Made by a program: the position numbers and the translations under genes. Positions 52,252 through 64,000 of a stretch of 64,000 bases of DNA are shown piece by piece. The first letter of the stretch is position 1; each line of letters begins with the position of its first letter. Under the pieces are notes generated by a model. The model was not told the origin of the DNA. It made no database searches and worked only from the letters and a program-made list of their open reading frames with translations. This DNA is from Liolophura sinensis (Eukaryota > Mollusca > Polyplacophora > Chitonida > Chitonidae), in the NCBI RefSeq assembly GCF_032854445.1, contig NW_027017993.1, forward strand, positions 1 to 64,000, in the 5' to 3' direction.

Positions 52252-55200
52252 ATGCGCAATTGGGCCAGGCATCTCCAGCTGTTGAAAAATTGCAAATTTC
52301 CTTGGTTTCCATGGAGTAAGAGCCGTTGCTGGGCACGTGATCTTGACATCAATGATTATTCATTTGTGGCTACAGCCAAAAGTATTGGTCGGAGAGCAAC
52401 GCGGTTTGCACCATTCGATTTCTCGTCAAAAATACGTCGGATTAGCCTCTTACCAGCAGCATTGGAACAGTTTTTCCACTTTTGGATTTTTGCCTGGTAT
52501 TTTTTCTAATTGAAATCGGCTACATTAACTATGTACAATCGCGACTGGTCATTAATATATTCAACTTTTCATTATAAGTTATGTGGCCTTCGGTAGCCCA
52601 GACGACGTCAAATCTTTGGGCCAAGCCCATTTAACTCACCCAGCAAATGTCTTACTTCTAAGTCGAAGACAAACTCAATGTCTTTATCTACATGTAGAAA
52701 AACCACACCATTTGTATATAAAAAAAACACAAGGTACTTGATACAGTCCGCTGTAAAAAGTACAATTGAACACTGACCCACATCAATAAGGTGCCAAAAG
52801 ATGCGCAATTGGGCCAGGCATCTCCAGCTGTTGAAAAATTGCAAATTTCCTTGGTTTCCATGGAGTAAGAGCCGTTGCTGGGCACGTGATCTTGACATCA
52901 ATGATTATTCATTTGTGGCTACAGCCAAAAGTATTGGTCGGAGAGCAACGCGGTTTGCACCATTTGATTTCTCGTCAAAAAATACGTCGGATTAGCCTCT
53001 TACCAGCAGCATTGGAACAGTTTTTCCACTTTTGGATTTTTGCCTGGTATTTTTTTCTAATTGAAATCGGCTACATTAACTATGTACAATCGCGACTGGT
53101 CATTACTATATTCAACTTTTCATTATAAGTTATGTGCCCTTCGGTAGCCCAGACGACGTCAAATCTTTGGGCCAAGCCCATTTAACTCACCCAGCAATGT
53201 TCTTACTTCTAAGTCGAAGACAAACTCAATGTCTTTATCTACATGTAGAAAACCAAACCATTTGTATATAAAAAAAACACAAGGTACTTGATACAGTCCG
53301 TTGTAAAAAGTACAATTGAACACTGACCCACATCAATAAGGTGCCAAAAGATGCGCAATTGGGCCAGGCATCTCCAGCTGTTGAAAAATTGCAAATTTCC
53401 TTGGTTTCCATGGAGTAAGAGCAGTTGCTGGGCACGTGATCTTGATATCAATGATTATTCATTTGTGGCTACAGCCAAAAGTATTGGTCGGAGAGCAACG
53501 CGGTTTGCACCATTCGATTTCTCGTCAAAAAATACGTCGGATTAGCCTCTTACCAGCAGCATTGGAACAGTTTTTCCAATTTTGGATTTTTGCCTGGTAT
53601 TTTTTCTAATTGAAATCGGCTACATTAACTATGTACAATCGCGACTGGTCATTACTATATTCAACTTTTCATTATAAGTTATGTGCCCTTCGGTAGCCCA
53701 GACGACGTCAAATCTTTGGGCCAAGCCCATTTAACTCACTCAGCAGTTGTCTTACTTCTAAGTCGAAGACAAACTCAATGTCTTTATCTACATGTAGAAA
53801 AACCACACCATTTGTATATAAAAAAAAACACAAGGTACTTGATACAGTCCGCTGTAAAAAGTACAATTGAACACTGACCCACATCAATAAGGTGCCAAAA
53901 GATGCGCAATTGGGCCAGGCATCCCCAGCTGTTAAAAAATTGCAAATTTCCTTGGTTTCCATGGAGTAAGAGCCGTTGCTGGGCACGTGATCTTGACATC
54001 AATGATTATTCATTTGTGGCTACAGCCAAAAGTATTGGTCGGAGAGCAACGCGGTTTGCACCATTCGATTTCTCGTCAAAAAATACGTCGGATTAGCCTC
54101 TTACCAGCAGCATTGGAACAGTTTTTCCACTTTTGGATTTTTGCCTGGTATTTTTTCTAATTGAAATCGGCTACATTAACTATGTACAATCGCGACTGGT
54201 CATTAATATATTCAACTTTTCATTATAAGTTATGTGGCCTTCGGTAGCCCAGACGACGTCAAATCTTTGGGCCAAGCCCATTTAACTCACCCAGCAAATG
54301 TCTTACTTCTAAGTCGAAGACAAACTCAATGTCTTTATCTACATGTAGAAAAACCACACCATTTGTATATAAAAAAAACACAAGGTACTTGATACAGTCC
54401 GCTGTAAAAAGTACAATTGAACACTGACCCACATCAATAAGGTGCCAAAAGATGCGCAATTGGGCCAGGCATCTCCAGCTGTTGAAAAATTGCAAATTTC
54501 CTTGGTTTCCATGGAGTAAGAGCCGTTGCTGGGCACGTGATCTTGACATCAATGATTATTCATTTGTGGCTACAGCCAAAAGTATTGGTCGGAGAGCAAC
54601 GCGGTTTGCACCATTTGATTTCTCGTCAAAAAATACGTCGGATTAGCCTCTTACCAGCAGCATTGGAACAGTTTTTCCACTTTTGGATTTTTGCCTGGTA
54701 TTTTTTCTAATTGAAATCGGCTACATTAACTATGTACAATCGCGACTGGTCATTACTATATTCAACTTTTCATTATAAGTTATGTGCCCTTCGGTAGCCC
54801 AGACGACGTCAAATCTTTGGGCCAAGCCCATTTAACTCACCCAGCAAATGTCTTACTTCTAAGTCGAAGACAAACTCAATGTCTTTATCTACATGTAGAA
54901 AACCACACCATTTGTATATAAAAAAAAACACAAGGTACTTGATACAGTCCGTTGTAAAAAGTACAATTGAACACTGACCCACATCAATAAGGTGCCAAAA
55001 GATGCGCAATTGGGCCAGGCATCTCCAGCTGTTGAAAAATTGCAAATTTCCTTGGTTTCCATGGAGTAAGAGCAGTTGCTGGGCACGTGATCTTGATATC
55101 AATGATTATTCATTTGTGGCTACAGCCAAAAGTATTGGTCGGAGAGCAACGCGGTTTGCACCATTCGATTTCTCGTCAAAAAATACGTCGGATTAGCCTC

Positions 55201-57200
55201 TTACCAGCAGCATTGGAACAGTTTTTCCACTTTTGGATTTTTGCCTGGTATTTTTTCTAATTGAAATCGGCTACATTAACTATGTACAATCGCGACTGGT
55301 CATTACTATATTCAACTTTTCATTATAAGTTATGTGCCCTTCGGTAGCCCAGACGACGTCAAATCTTTGGGCCAAGCCCATTTAACTCACTCAGCAGTTG
55401 TCTTACTTCTAAGTCGAAGACAAACTCAATGTCTTTATCTACATGTAGAAAAACCACACCATTTGTATATAAAAAAAACACAAGGTACTTGATACAGTCC
55501 GCTGTAAAAAGTACAATTGAACACTGACCCACATCAATAAGGTGCCAAAAGATGCGCAATTGGGCCAGGCATCCCCAGCTGTTAAAAAATTGCAAATTTC
55601 CTTGGTTTCCATGGAGTAAGAGCCGTTGCTGGGCACGTGATCTTGACATCAATGATTATTCATTTGTGGCTACAGCCAAAAGTATTGGTCGGAGAGCAAC
55701 GCGGTTTGCACCATTCGATTTCTCGTCAAAAAATACGTCGGATTAGCCTCTTACCAGCAGCATTGGAACAGTTTTTCTACTTTTGGATTTTTGCCTGGTC
55801 TTTTTGCGAATTGAAATCGGCTACATTAACTATATACAATCGCGACTGGTCATTACTATATTCAACTTTTCATTATAAGTTATGTGCCCTTCGGTAGCCC
55901 AGACGACGTCAAATCTTTGGGCCAAGCCCATTTAACTCACCCAGCAAATGTCTTACTTCTAAGTCGAAGACAAACTCAATGTCTTTATCTACATGTAGAA
56001 AAACCAAACCATTTGTATATAAAAAAAACACAAGGTACTTGATACAGTCCGCTGTAAAAAGTACAATTGAACACTGACCCACATCAATAAGGTGCCAAAA
56101 GATGCGCAATTGGGCCAGGCATCTCCAGCTGTTGAAAAATTGCAAATTTCCTTGGTTTCCATGGAGTAAGAGCCGTTGCTGGGCACGTGATCTTGACATC
56201 AATGATTATTCATTTGTGGCTACAGCCAAAAGTATTGGTCGGAGAGCAACGCGGTTTGCACCATTCGATTTCTCGTCAAAAAATACGTCGGATTAGCCTC
56301 TTACCAGCAGCATTGGAACAGTTTTTCCACTTTTGGATTTTTGCCTGGTATTTTTTCTAATTGAAATCGGCTACATTAACTACGTACAATCGCGACTGGT
56401 CATTACTATATTCAACTTTTCATTATAAGTTATGTGCCCTTCGGTAGCCCAGACGACGTCAAATCTTTGGGCCAAGCCCATTTAACTCACCCAGCAAATG
56501 TCTTACTTCTAAGTCGAAGACAAACTCAATGTCTTTATCTACATGTAGAAAACCAAACCATTTGTATATAAAAAAAACACAAGGTACTTGATACAGTCCG
56601 TTGTAAAAAGTACAATTTAACACTGACCCACATCAATAAGGTGCCAAAAGATGCGCAATTGGGCCAGGCATCTCCAGCTGTTGAAAAATTGCAAATTTCC
56701 TTGGTTTCCATGGAGTAAGAGCAGTTGCTGGGCACGTGATCTTGATATCAATGATTATTCATTTGTGGCTACAGCCAAAAGTATTGGTCGGAGAGCAACG
56801 CGGTTTGCACCATTCGATTTCTCGTCAAAAAATACGTCGGATTAGCCTCTTACCAGCAGCATTGGAACAGTTTTTCCACTTTTGGATTTTTGCCTGGTCT
56901 TTTTGCTAATTGAAATCGGCTACATTAACTATGTACAATCGCGACTGGTCATTACTATATTCAACTTTTCATTATAAGTTATGTGCCCTTCGGTAGCCCA
57001 GACGACGTCAAATCTTTGGGCCAAGCCCATTTAACTCACCCAGCAGTTGTCTTACTTCTAAGTCGAAGACAAACTCAATGTCTTTATCTACATGTAGAAA
57101 AACCACACCATTTGTATATAAAAAAAACACAAGGTACTTGATACAGTCCGCTGTAAAAAGTACAATTGAACACTGACCCACATCAATAAGGTGCCAAAAG
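52252..57200 (+). repeat. 3-unit higher-order repeat, three copies of about 1650 bp
   Basis: The trimers are 52252/52801/53351, 53902/54452/55002 and 55552/56102/56651. Position 1 shares CATTAATATATTC (near 52550 and 54201) in copies one and two, and GCATCCCCAGCTGTTAAAAA in copies two and three. Position 2 has CACCATTTGATT in copies one and two. Position 3 has AGAGCAGTTGCTGG with CTTGATATCAATG and the upstream GTAGAAAACC and CAGTCCGTTG in all three. Copy three has the GCGAATTG variable class in position 1 and TACGTACAA in position 2, so it is a mosaic. Confidence 0.85.
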
Positions 57201-60200
57201 ATGCGCAATTGGGCCAGGCATCCCCAGCTGTTAAAAAATTGCAAATTTCCTTGGTTTCCATGGAGTAAGAGCCGTTGCTGGGCACGTGATCTTGACATCA
57301 ATGATTATTCATTTGTGGCTACAGCCAAAAGTATTGGTCGGAGAGCAACGCGGTTTGCACCATTCGATTTCTCGTCAAAAAATACGTCGGATTAGCCTCT
57401 TACCAGCAGCATTGGAACAGTTTTTCTACTTTTGGATTTTTGCCTGGTCTTTTTGCTATCTGATTTCGGCAACATTAACTATGTACAAACGCGACTGGTC
57501 ATTACTATATTCAACTTTTCATTATAAGTTATGTGCCCTTCGGTAGCCCAGACGACGTCAAATCTTTGGGCCAAGCCCATTTAACTCACCCAGCAAATGT
57601 CTTACTTCTAAGTCGAAGACAAACTCAAAGTCTTTATCTACATGTAGAAAAACCACACCATTTGTATATAAAAAAAACACAAGGTACTTGATACAGTCCG
57701 CTGTAAAAAGGACAATTGAACACTGACCCACATCAATAAGGTGCCAAAAGATGCGCAATTGGGCCAGGCATCTCCAGCTGTTGAAAAATTGCAAATTTCC
57801 TTGGTTTCCATGGAGTAAGAGCCGTTGCTGGGCACGTGATCTTGACATCAATGATTATTCATTTGTGGCTACAGCCAAAAGTATTGGTCGGAGAGCAACG
57901 CGGTTTGCACCATTCGATTTCTCGTCAAAAAATACGTCGGATTAGCCTCTTACCAGCAGCATTGGAACAGTTTTTCCACTTTTGGATTTTTGCCTGGTCT
58001 TTTTTTCTAATTGAAATCGGCTACATTAACTATGTACAATCGCGACTGGTCATTACTATATTCAACTTTTCATTATAAGTTATGTGCCCTTCGGTAGCCC
58101 AGACGACGTCAAATCTTTGGGCCAAGCCCATTTAACTCACCCAGCAGTTGTCTTACTTCTAAGTCGAAGACAAACTCAATGTCTTTATCTACATGTAGAA
58201 AAACCACACCATTTGTATATAAAAAAAACACAAGGTACTTGATACAGTCCGCTGTAAAAAGTACAATTGAACACTGACCCACATCAATAAGGTGCCAAAA
58301 GATGCGCAATTGGGCCAGGCATCGCCAGCTGTTAAAAAATTGCAAATTTCCTTGGTTTCCATGGAGTAAGAGCCGTTGCTGGGCACGTGATCTTGACATC
58401 AATGATTATTCATTTGTGGCTACAGCCAAAAGTATTGGTCGGAGAGCAACGCGGTTTGCACCATTCGATTTCTCGTCAAAAAATACGTCGGATTAGCCTC
58501 TTACCAGCAGCATTGGAACAGTTTTTCTACTTTTGGATTTTTGCCTGGTCTTTTTGCTATCTGATTTCGGCAACATTAACTATGTACAAACGCGACTGGT
58601 CATTACTATATTCAACTTTTCATTATAAGTTATGTGCCCTTCGGTAGCCCAGACGACGTCAAATCTTTGGGCCAAGCCCATTTAACTCACCCAGCAAATG
58701 TCTTACTTCTAAGTCGAAGACAAACTCAAAGTCTTTATCTACATGTAGAAAAACCACACCATTTGTATATAAAAAAAACACAAGGTACTTGATACAGTCC
58801 GCTGTAAAAAGGACAATTGAACACTGACCCACATCAATAAGGTGCCAAAAGATGCGCAATTGGGCCAGGCATCTCCAGCTGTTGAAAAATTGCAAATTTC
58901 CTTGGTTTCCATGGAGTAAGAGCCGTTGCTGGGCACGTGATCTTGACATCAATGATTATTCATTTGTGGCTACAGCCAAAAGTATTGGTCGGAGAGCAAC
59001 GCGGTTTGCACCATTCGATTTCTCGTCAAAAAATACGTCGGATTAGCCTCTTACCAGCAGCATTGGAACAGTTTTTCCACTTTTGGATTTTTGCCTGGTC
59101 TTTTTGCTAATTGAAATCGGCTACATTAACTATGTACAATCGCGACTGGTCATTACTATATTCAACTTTTCATTATAAGTTATGTGCCCTTCGGTAGCCC
59201 AGACGACGTCAAATCTTTGGGCCAAGCCCATTTAACTCACCCAGCAGTTGTCTTACTTCTAAGTCGAAGACAAACTCAATGTCTTTATCTACATGTAGAA
59301 AAACCACACCATTTGTATATAAAAAAAACACAAGGTACTTGATACAGTCCGCTGTAAAAAGTACAATTGAACACTGACCCACATCAATAAGGTGCCAAAA
59401 GATGCGCAATTGGGCCAGGCATCCCCAGCTGTTAAAAAATTGCAAATTTCCTTGGTTTCCATGGAGTAAGAGCCGTTGCTGGGCACGTGATCTTGACATC
59501 AATGATTATTCATTTGTGGCTACAGCCAAAAGTATTGGTCGGAGAGCAACGCGGTTTGCACCATTCGATTTCTCGTCAAAAAATACGTCGGATTAGCCTC
59601 TTACCAGCAGCATTGGAACAGTTTTTCTACTTTTGGATTTTTGCCTGGTCTTTTTGCTATCTGATTTCGGCAACATTAACTATGTACAAACGCGACTGGT
59701 CATTACTATATTCAACTTTTCATTATAAGTTATGTGCCCTTCGGTAGCCCAGACGACGTCAAATCTTTGGGCCAAGCCCATTTAACTCACCCAGCAAATG
59801 TCTTACTTCTAAGTCGAAGACAAACTCAAAGTCTTTATCTACATGTAGAAAAACCACACCATTTGTATATAAAAAAAACACAAGGTACTTGATACAGTCC
59901 GCTGTAAAAAGGACAATTGAACACTGACCCACATCAATAAGGTGCCAAAAGATGCGCAATTGGGCCAGGCATCTCCAGCTGTTGAAAAATTGCAAATTTC
60001 CTTGGTTTCCATGGAGTAAGAGCCGTTGCTGGGCACGTGATCTTGACATCAATGATTATTCATTTGTGGCTACAGCCAAAAGTATTGGTCGGAGAGCAAC
60101 GCGGTTTGCACCATTCGATTTCTCGTCAAAAAATACGTCGGATTAGCCTCTTACCAGCAGCATTGGAACAGTTTTTCCACTTTTGGATTTTTGCCTGGTC

Positions 60201-60502
60201 TTTTTTTCTAATTGAAATCGGCTACATTAACTATGTACAATCGCGACTGGTCATTACTATATTCAACTTTTCATTATAAGTTATGTGCCCTTCGGTAGCC
60301 CAGACGACGTCAAATCTTTGGGCCAAGCCCATTTAACTCACCCAGCAGTTGTCTTACTTCTAAGTCGAAGACAAACTCAATGTCTTTATCTACATGTAGA
60401 AAAACCACACCATTTGTATATAAAAAAAACACAAGGTACTTGATACAGTCCGCTGTAAAAAGTACAATTGAACACTGACCCACATCAATAAGGTGCCAAA
60501 AG
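57201..60502 (+). repeat. 2-unit higher-order repeat, three copies of about 1100 bp
   Basis: The pairs are 57201/57751, 58302/58852 and 59402/59952. First members carry GTTAAAAAATTGC, TTTTTCTAC, the variable class GCTATCTGATTTCGGCAAC and TACAAACGCG. Second members are preceded by CTCAAAGTC and AAAGGACAATTG. The second members at 57751 and 59952 have GGTCTTTTTTTCTAATTG, while 58852 has GGTCTTTTTGCTAATTG. The first member at 58302 has GCATCGCCAG where the others have GCATCCCCAG. Confidence 0.88.
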
Positions 60503-63252
60503 ATGCGCAATTGGGCCAGGCATCCCCAGGTGTTAAAAAATTGCAAATTTCCTTGGTTTCCATGGAGTAAGAGCCGTTGCTGGGCACGTGATCTTGACAT
60601 CAATGATTATTCATTTGTGGCTACAGCCAAAAGTATTGGTCGGAGAGCAACGCGGTTTGCACCATTCGATTTCTCGTCAAAAAATACGTCGGATTAGCCT
60701 CTTACCAGCAGCATTGAAACAGTTTTTCTACTTTTGGATTTTTGCCTGGTCTTTTTGCTAACTGATTTCGGCTACATTAACTATGTACAATCGCGACTGG
60801 TCATTACTATATTCAACTTTTCATTATAAGTTATGTGCCCTTCGGTAGCCCAGACGACGTCAAATCTTTGGGCCAAGCCCATTTAACTCACCCAGCAGTT
60901 GTCTTACTTCTAAGTCGAAGACAAACTCAATGTCTTTATCTACATGTAGAAAAACCAAACCATTTGTATATAAAAAAAACACAAGGTACTTGATACAGTC
61001 CGCTGTAAAAAGTACAATTGAACACTGACCCACATCAATAAGGTGCCAAAAGATGCGCAATTGGGCCAGGCATCTCCAGCTGTTGAAAAATTGCAAATTT
61101 CCTTGGTTTCCATGGAGTAAGAGCCGTTGCTGGGCACGTGATCTTGACATCAATGATTATTCATTTGTGGCTACAGCCAAAAGTATTGGTCGGAGAGCAA
61201 CGCGGTTTGCACCATTCGATTTCTCGTCAAAAAATACGTCGGATTAGCCTCTTACCAGCAGCATTGGAACAGTTTTTCCACTTTTGGATTTTTGCCTGGT
61301 ATTTTTTCTAATTGAAATCGGCTACATTAACTACGTACAATCGCGACTGGTCATTACTATATTCAACTTTTCATTATAAGTTATGTGCCCTTCGGTAGTC
61401 CAGACGACGTCAAATCTTTGGGCCAAGCCCATTTAACTCACCCAGCAAATGTCTTACTTCTAAGTCGAAGACAAACTCAATGTCTTTATCTACATGTAGA
61501 AAACCAAACCATTTGTATATAAAAAAAACACAAGGTACTTGATACAGTCCGTTGTAAAAAGTACAATTGAACACTGACCCACATCAATAAGGTGCCAAAA
61601 GATGCGCAATTGGGCCAGGCATCTCCAGCTGTTGAAAAATTGCAAATTTCCTTGGTTTCCATGGAGTAAGAGCAGTTGCTGGGCACGTGATCTTGATATC
61701 AATGATTATTCATTTGTGGCTACAGCCAAAAGTATTGGTCGGAGAGCAACGCGGTTTGCACCATTCGATTTCTCGTCAAAAAATACGTCGGATTAGCCTC
61801 TTACCAGCAGCATTGGAACAGTTTTTCCACTTTTGGATTTTTGCCTGGTCTTTTTGCTAATTGAAATCGGCTACATTAACTATGTACAATCGCGACTGGT
61901 CATTACTATATTCAACTTTTCATTATAAGTTATGTGCCCTTCGGTAGCCCAGACGACGTCAAATCTTTGGGCCAAGCCCATTTAACTCACCCAGCAGTTG
62001 TCTTACTTCTAAGTCGAAGACAAACTCAATGTCTTTATCTACATGTAGAAAAACCACACCATTTGTATATAAAAAAAACACAAGGTACTTGATACAGTCC
62101 GCTGTAAAAAGTACAATTGAACACTGACCCACATCAATAAGGTGCCAAAAGATGCGCAATTGGGCCAGGCATCCCCAGCTGTTAAAAAATTGCAAATTTC
62201 CTTGGTTTCCATGGAGTAAGAGCCGTTGCTGGGCACGTGATCTTGACATCAATGATTATTCATTTGTGGCTACAGCCAAAAGTATTGGTCGGAGAGCAAC
62301 GCGGTTTGCACCATTCGATTTCTCGTCAAAAAATACGTCGGATTAGCCTCTTACCAGCAGCATTGGAACAGTTTTTCTACTTTTGGATTTTTGCCTGGTC
62401 TTTTTGCTATCTGATTTCGGCAACATTAACTATGTACAAACGCGACTGGTCATTACTATATTCAACTTTTCATTATAAGTTATGTGCCCTTCGGTAGCCC
62501 AGACGACGTCAAATCTTTGGGCCAAGCCCATTTAACTCACCCAGCAAATGTCTTACTTCTAAGTCGAAGACAAACTCAAAGTCTTTATCTACATGTAGAA
62601 AAACCACACCATTTGTATATAAAAAAAACACAAGGTACTTGATACAGTCCGCTGTAAAAAGGACAATTGAACACTGGCCCACATCAATAAGGTGCCAAAA
62701 GATGCGCAATTGGGCCAGGCATCTCCAGCTGTTGAAAAATTGCAAATTTCCTTGGTTTCCATGGAGTAAGAGCCGTTGCTGGGCACGTGATCTTGACATC
62801 AATGATTATTCATTTGTGGCTACAGCCAAAAGTATTGGTCGGAGAGCAACGCGGTTTGCACCATTCGATTTCTCGTCAAAAAATACGTCGGATTAGCCTC
62901 TTACCAGCAGCATTGGAACAGTTTTTCCACTTTTGGATTTTTGCCTGGTCTTTTTTTCTAATTGAAATCGGCTACATTAACTATGTACAATCGCGACTGG
63001 TCATTACTATATTCAACTTTTCATTATAAGTTATGTGCCCTTCGGTAGCCCAGACGACGTCAAATCTTTGGGCCAAGCCCATTTAACTCACCCAGCAGTT
63101 GTCTTACTTCTAAGTCGAAGACAAACTCAATGTCTTTATCTACATGTAGAAAAACCACACCATTTGTATATAAAAAAAACACAAGGTACTTGATACAGTC
63201 CGCTGTAAAAAGTACAATTGAACACTGACCCACATCAATAAGGTGCCAAAAG
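60503..63252 (+). repeat. 5-unit higher-order repeat, one copy and the start of the next
   Basis: Units are 60503, 61053, 61602, 62152 and 62702. The pattern restarts at 63253 with the same rare CCCCAGGTGTTAAAA and the class GCTAACTGATTTCGGCTAC. Units 61053 to 63253 also match 56102 to 58302, 4951 bp or nine units away. Both blocks carry the rare TACGTACAA (56381 and 61332), followed by AGAGCAGTTGCTGG, then the CTATCTGATTTCGGCAAC unit and its CTCAAAGTC-preceded partner. Confidence 0.8.
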
Positions 63253-64000
63253 ATGCGCAATTGGGCCAGGCATCCCCAGGTGTTAAAAAATTGCAAATTT
63301 CCTTGGTTTCCATGGAGTAAGAGCCGTTGCTGGGCACGTGATCTTGACATCAATGATTATTCATTTGTGGCTACAGCCAAAAGTATTGGTCGGAGAGCAA
63401 CGCGGTTTGCACCATTCGATTTCTCGTCAAAAAATACGTCGGATTAGCCTCTTACCAGCAGCATTGGAACAGTTTTTCTACTTTTGGATTTTTGCCTGGT
63501 CTTTTTGCTAACTGATTTCGGCTACATTAACTATGTACAATCGCGACTGGTCATTACTATATTCAACTTTTCATTATAAGTTATGTGCCCTTCGGTAGCC
63601 CAGACGACGTCAAATCTTTGGGCCAAGCCCATTTAACTCACCCAGCAGTTGTCTTACTTCTAAGTCGAAGACAAACTCAAAGTCTTTATCTACATGTAGA
63701 AAAACCACACCATTTGTATATAAAAAAAACACAAGGTACTTGATACAGTCCGCTGTAAAAAGGACAATTGAACACTGACCCACATCAATAAGGTGCCAAA
63801 AGATGCGCAATTGGGCCAGGCATCTCCAGCTGTTGAAAAATTGCAAATTTCCTTGGTTTCCATGGAGTAAGAGCCGTTGCTGGGCACGTGATCTTGACAT
63901 CAATGATTATTCATTTGTGGCTACAGCCAAAAGTATTGGTCGGAGAGCAACGCGGTTTGCACCATTCGATTTCTCGTCAAAAAATACGTCGGATTAGCCT
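63253..64000 (+). repeat. Last full monomer and partial monomer at right window edge
   Basis: The unit at 63253 repeats the type at 60503. The final unit starts at 63803 and is cut after about 198 bp. It is preceded by CTCAAAGTC and AAAGGACAATTG, as in the second members of the dimers, but with CAGCAGTTG upstream. The array clearly continues beyond the window. Confidence 0.9.

Larger units (their letters stand above)
1..64000 (+). repeat. Satellite DNA array, about 550-bp monomer, head-to-tail, about 116 copies
   Basis: The same unit recurs from the first to the last base with no foreign sequence between copies and no inverted copy. Using the first base of ATGCGCAATTGGG (or a one- or two-base variant) as register, starts include 534, 1084, 1632, 2182, 2734, 3281, 3831, 4380, 4929, 5480, 6031 and 6581, and continue at about 550-bp steps to 63803. 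There are 116 anchors, so 115 full units with a mean of 550.2 bp. Copies outside the indel-rich patches differ from one another at only a few positions. Base composition is moderately AT-rich. This is known behaviour of eukaryotic satellite DNA kept similar by concerted evolution. The window lies inside the array: neither edge is reached. I do not recognise the family, and the array's chromosomal position is not shown. Direction was set to + by convention only. Confidence 0.98.

Noticed and set aside
1-64000. CRISPR array
   Set aside because: The period is 550 bp and the whole unit is repeated. There are no short direct repeats separated by unique spacers.
1-64000. Tandem 5S rDNA or other RNA-gene repeat of about 500 bp
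   Set aside because: Plant 5S repeats can have this length, but I saw neither the conserved 5S gene core nor its internal promoter in the monomer.
1-64000. CENP-B box
   Set aside because: The two TTCG sites per unit (in CATTCGATTTC and CTTCGGTAGC) are not followed at the right spacing by the CGGG needed for the mammalian motif.
1-64000. Telomeric repeats or interstitial telomere tracts
   Set aside because: Only isolated GGATTAG once per unit; no tandem TTAGGG or TTTAGGG.
1-64000. Transposon or retroelement insertion
   Set aside because: The register is unbroken: every anchor-to-anchor distance is 545-555 bp, leaving no room for an insertion, terminal repeat or target duplication.

Overview
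The whole 64,000-base window is one uninterrupted satellite DNA array. A monomer of about 550 bp is repeated head to tail in a single orientation. A fixed anchor (ATGCGCAATTGGG or a one- or two-base variant) occurs 116 times, first at 534 and last at 63803. This gives 115 complete units averaging 550.2 bp (most 549-552 bp, extremes 545 and 555 bp), plus a partial unit at each edge. I found no gene, RNA gene, transposon, insertion sequence, origin or unique spacer in the array. The short open frames on both strands are the same few frames read again in every copy, and I reject them as genes.

A homogeneous array this long, with near-identical copies, nested multi-unit periods and copied blocks many kilobases apart, points to a eukaryotic nuclear genome and to constitutive heterochromatin (centromeric, pericentromeric or subtelomeric). 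The sequence does not say which. I do not recognise the monomer family and cannot name the organism. A plant or an invertebrate would both fit, but that is a guess.

The structure lies in higher-order repeats (HORs), traced here with shared single-base markers. From left to right: 1-6580 is an indel-rich section with a block copied nine units apart; 6581-12627 has two copies of a 3-unit period; 12628-14833 is a second indel-rich patch; 14834-24738 has a 4-unit period with an inserted 2-unit expansion; 24739-33543 has a 5-unit period (2.75 kb); 33544-38493 has two separate 2-unit expansions (1.1 kb); 38494-42345 holds a copy of a block lying 22 units away; 42346-45646 has a clean 3-unit period (1.65 kb); 45647-48947 is a copy of 35194-38493 from 19 units away; 48948-52251 is mixed; 52252-57200 is a 3-unit period; 57201-60502 is three 2-unit repeats; 60503-64000 is a 5-unit period overlapping a block copied nine units away.

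The parts do not act together as genes. The window is best read as a record of unequal exchange or copying within one satellite family. Each monomer carries a TATATAAA element followed by an A-tract, a CACGTG, a 10-bp perfect palindrome and a small hairpin. Any role for these in transcription or chromatin is untested inference.
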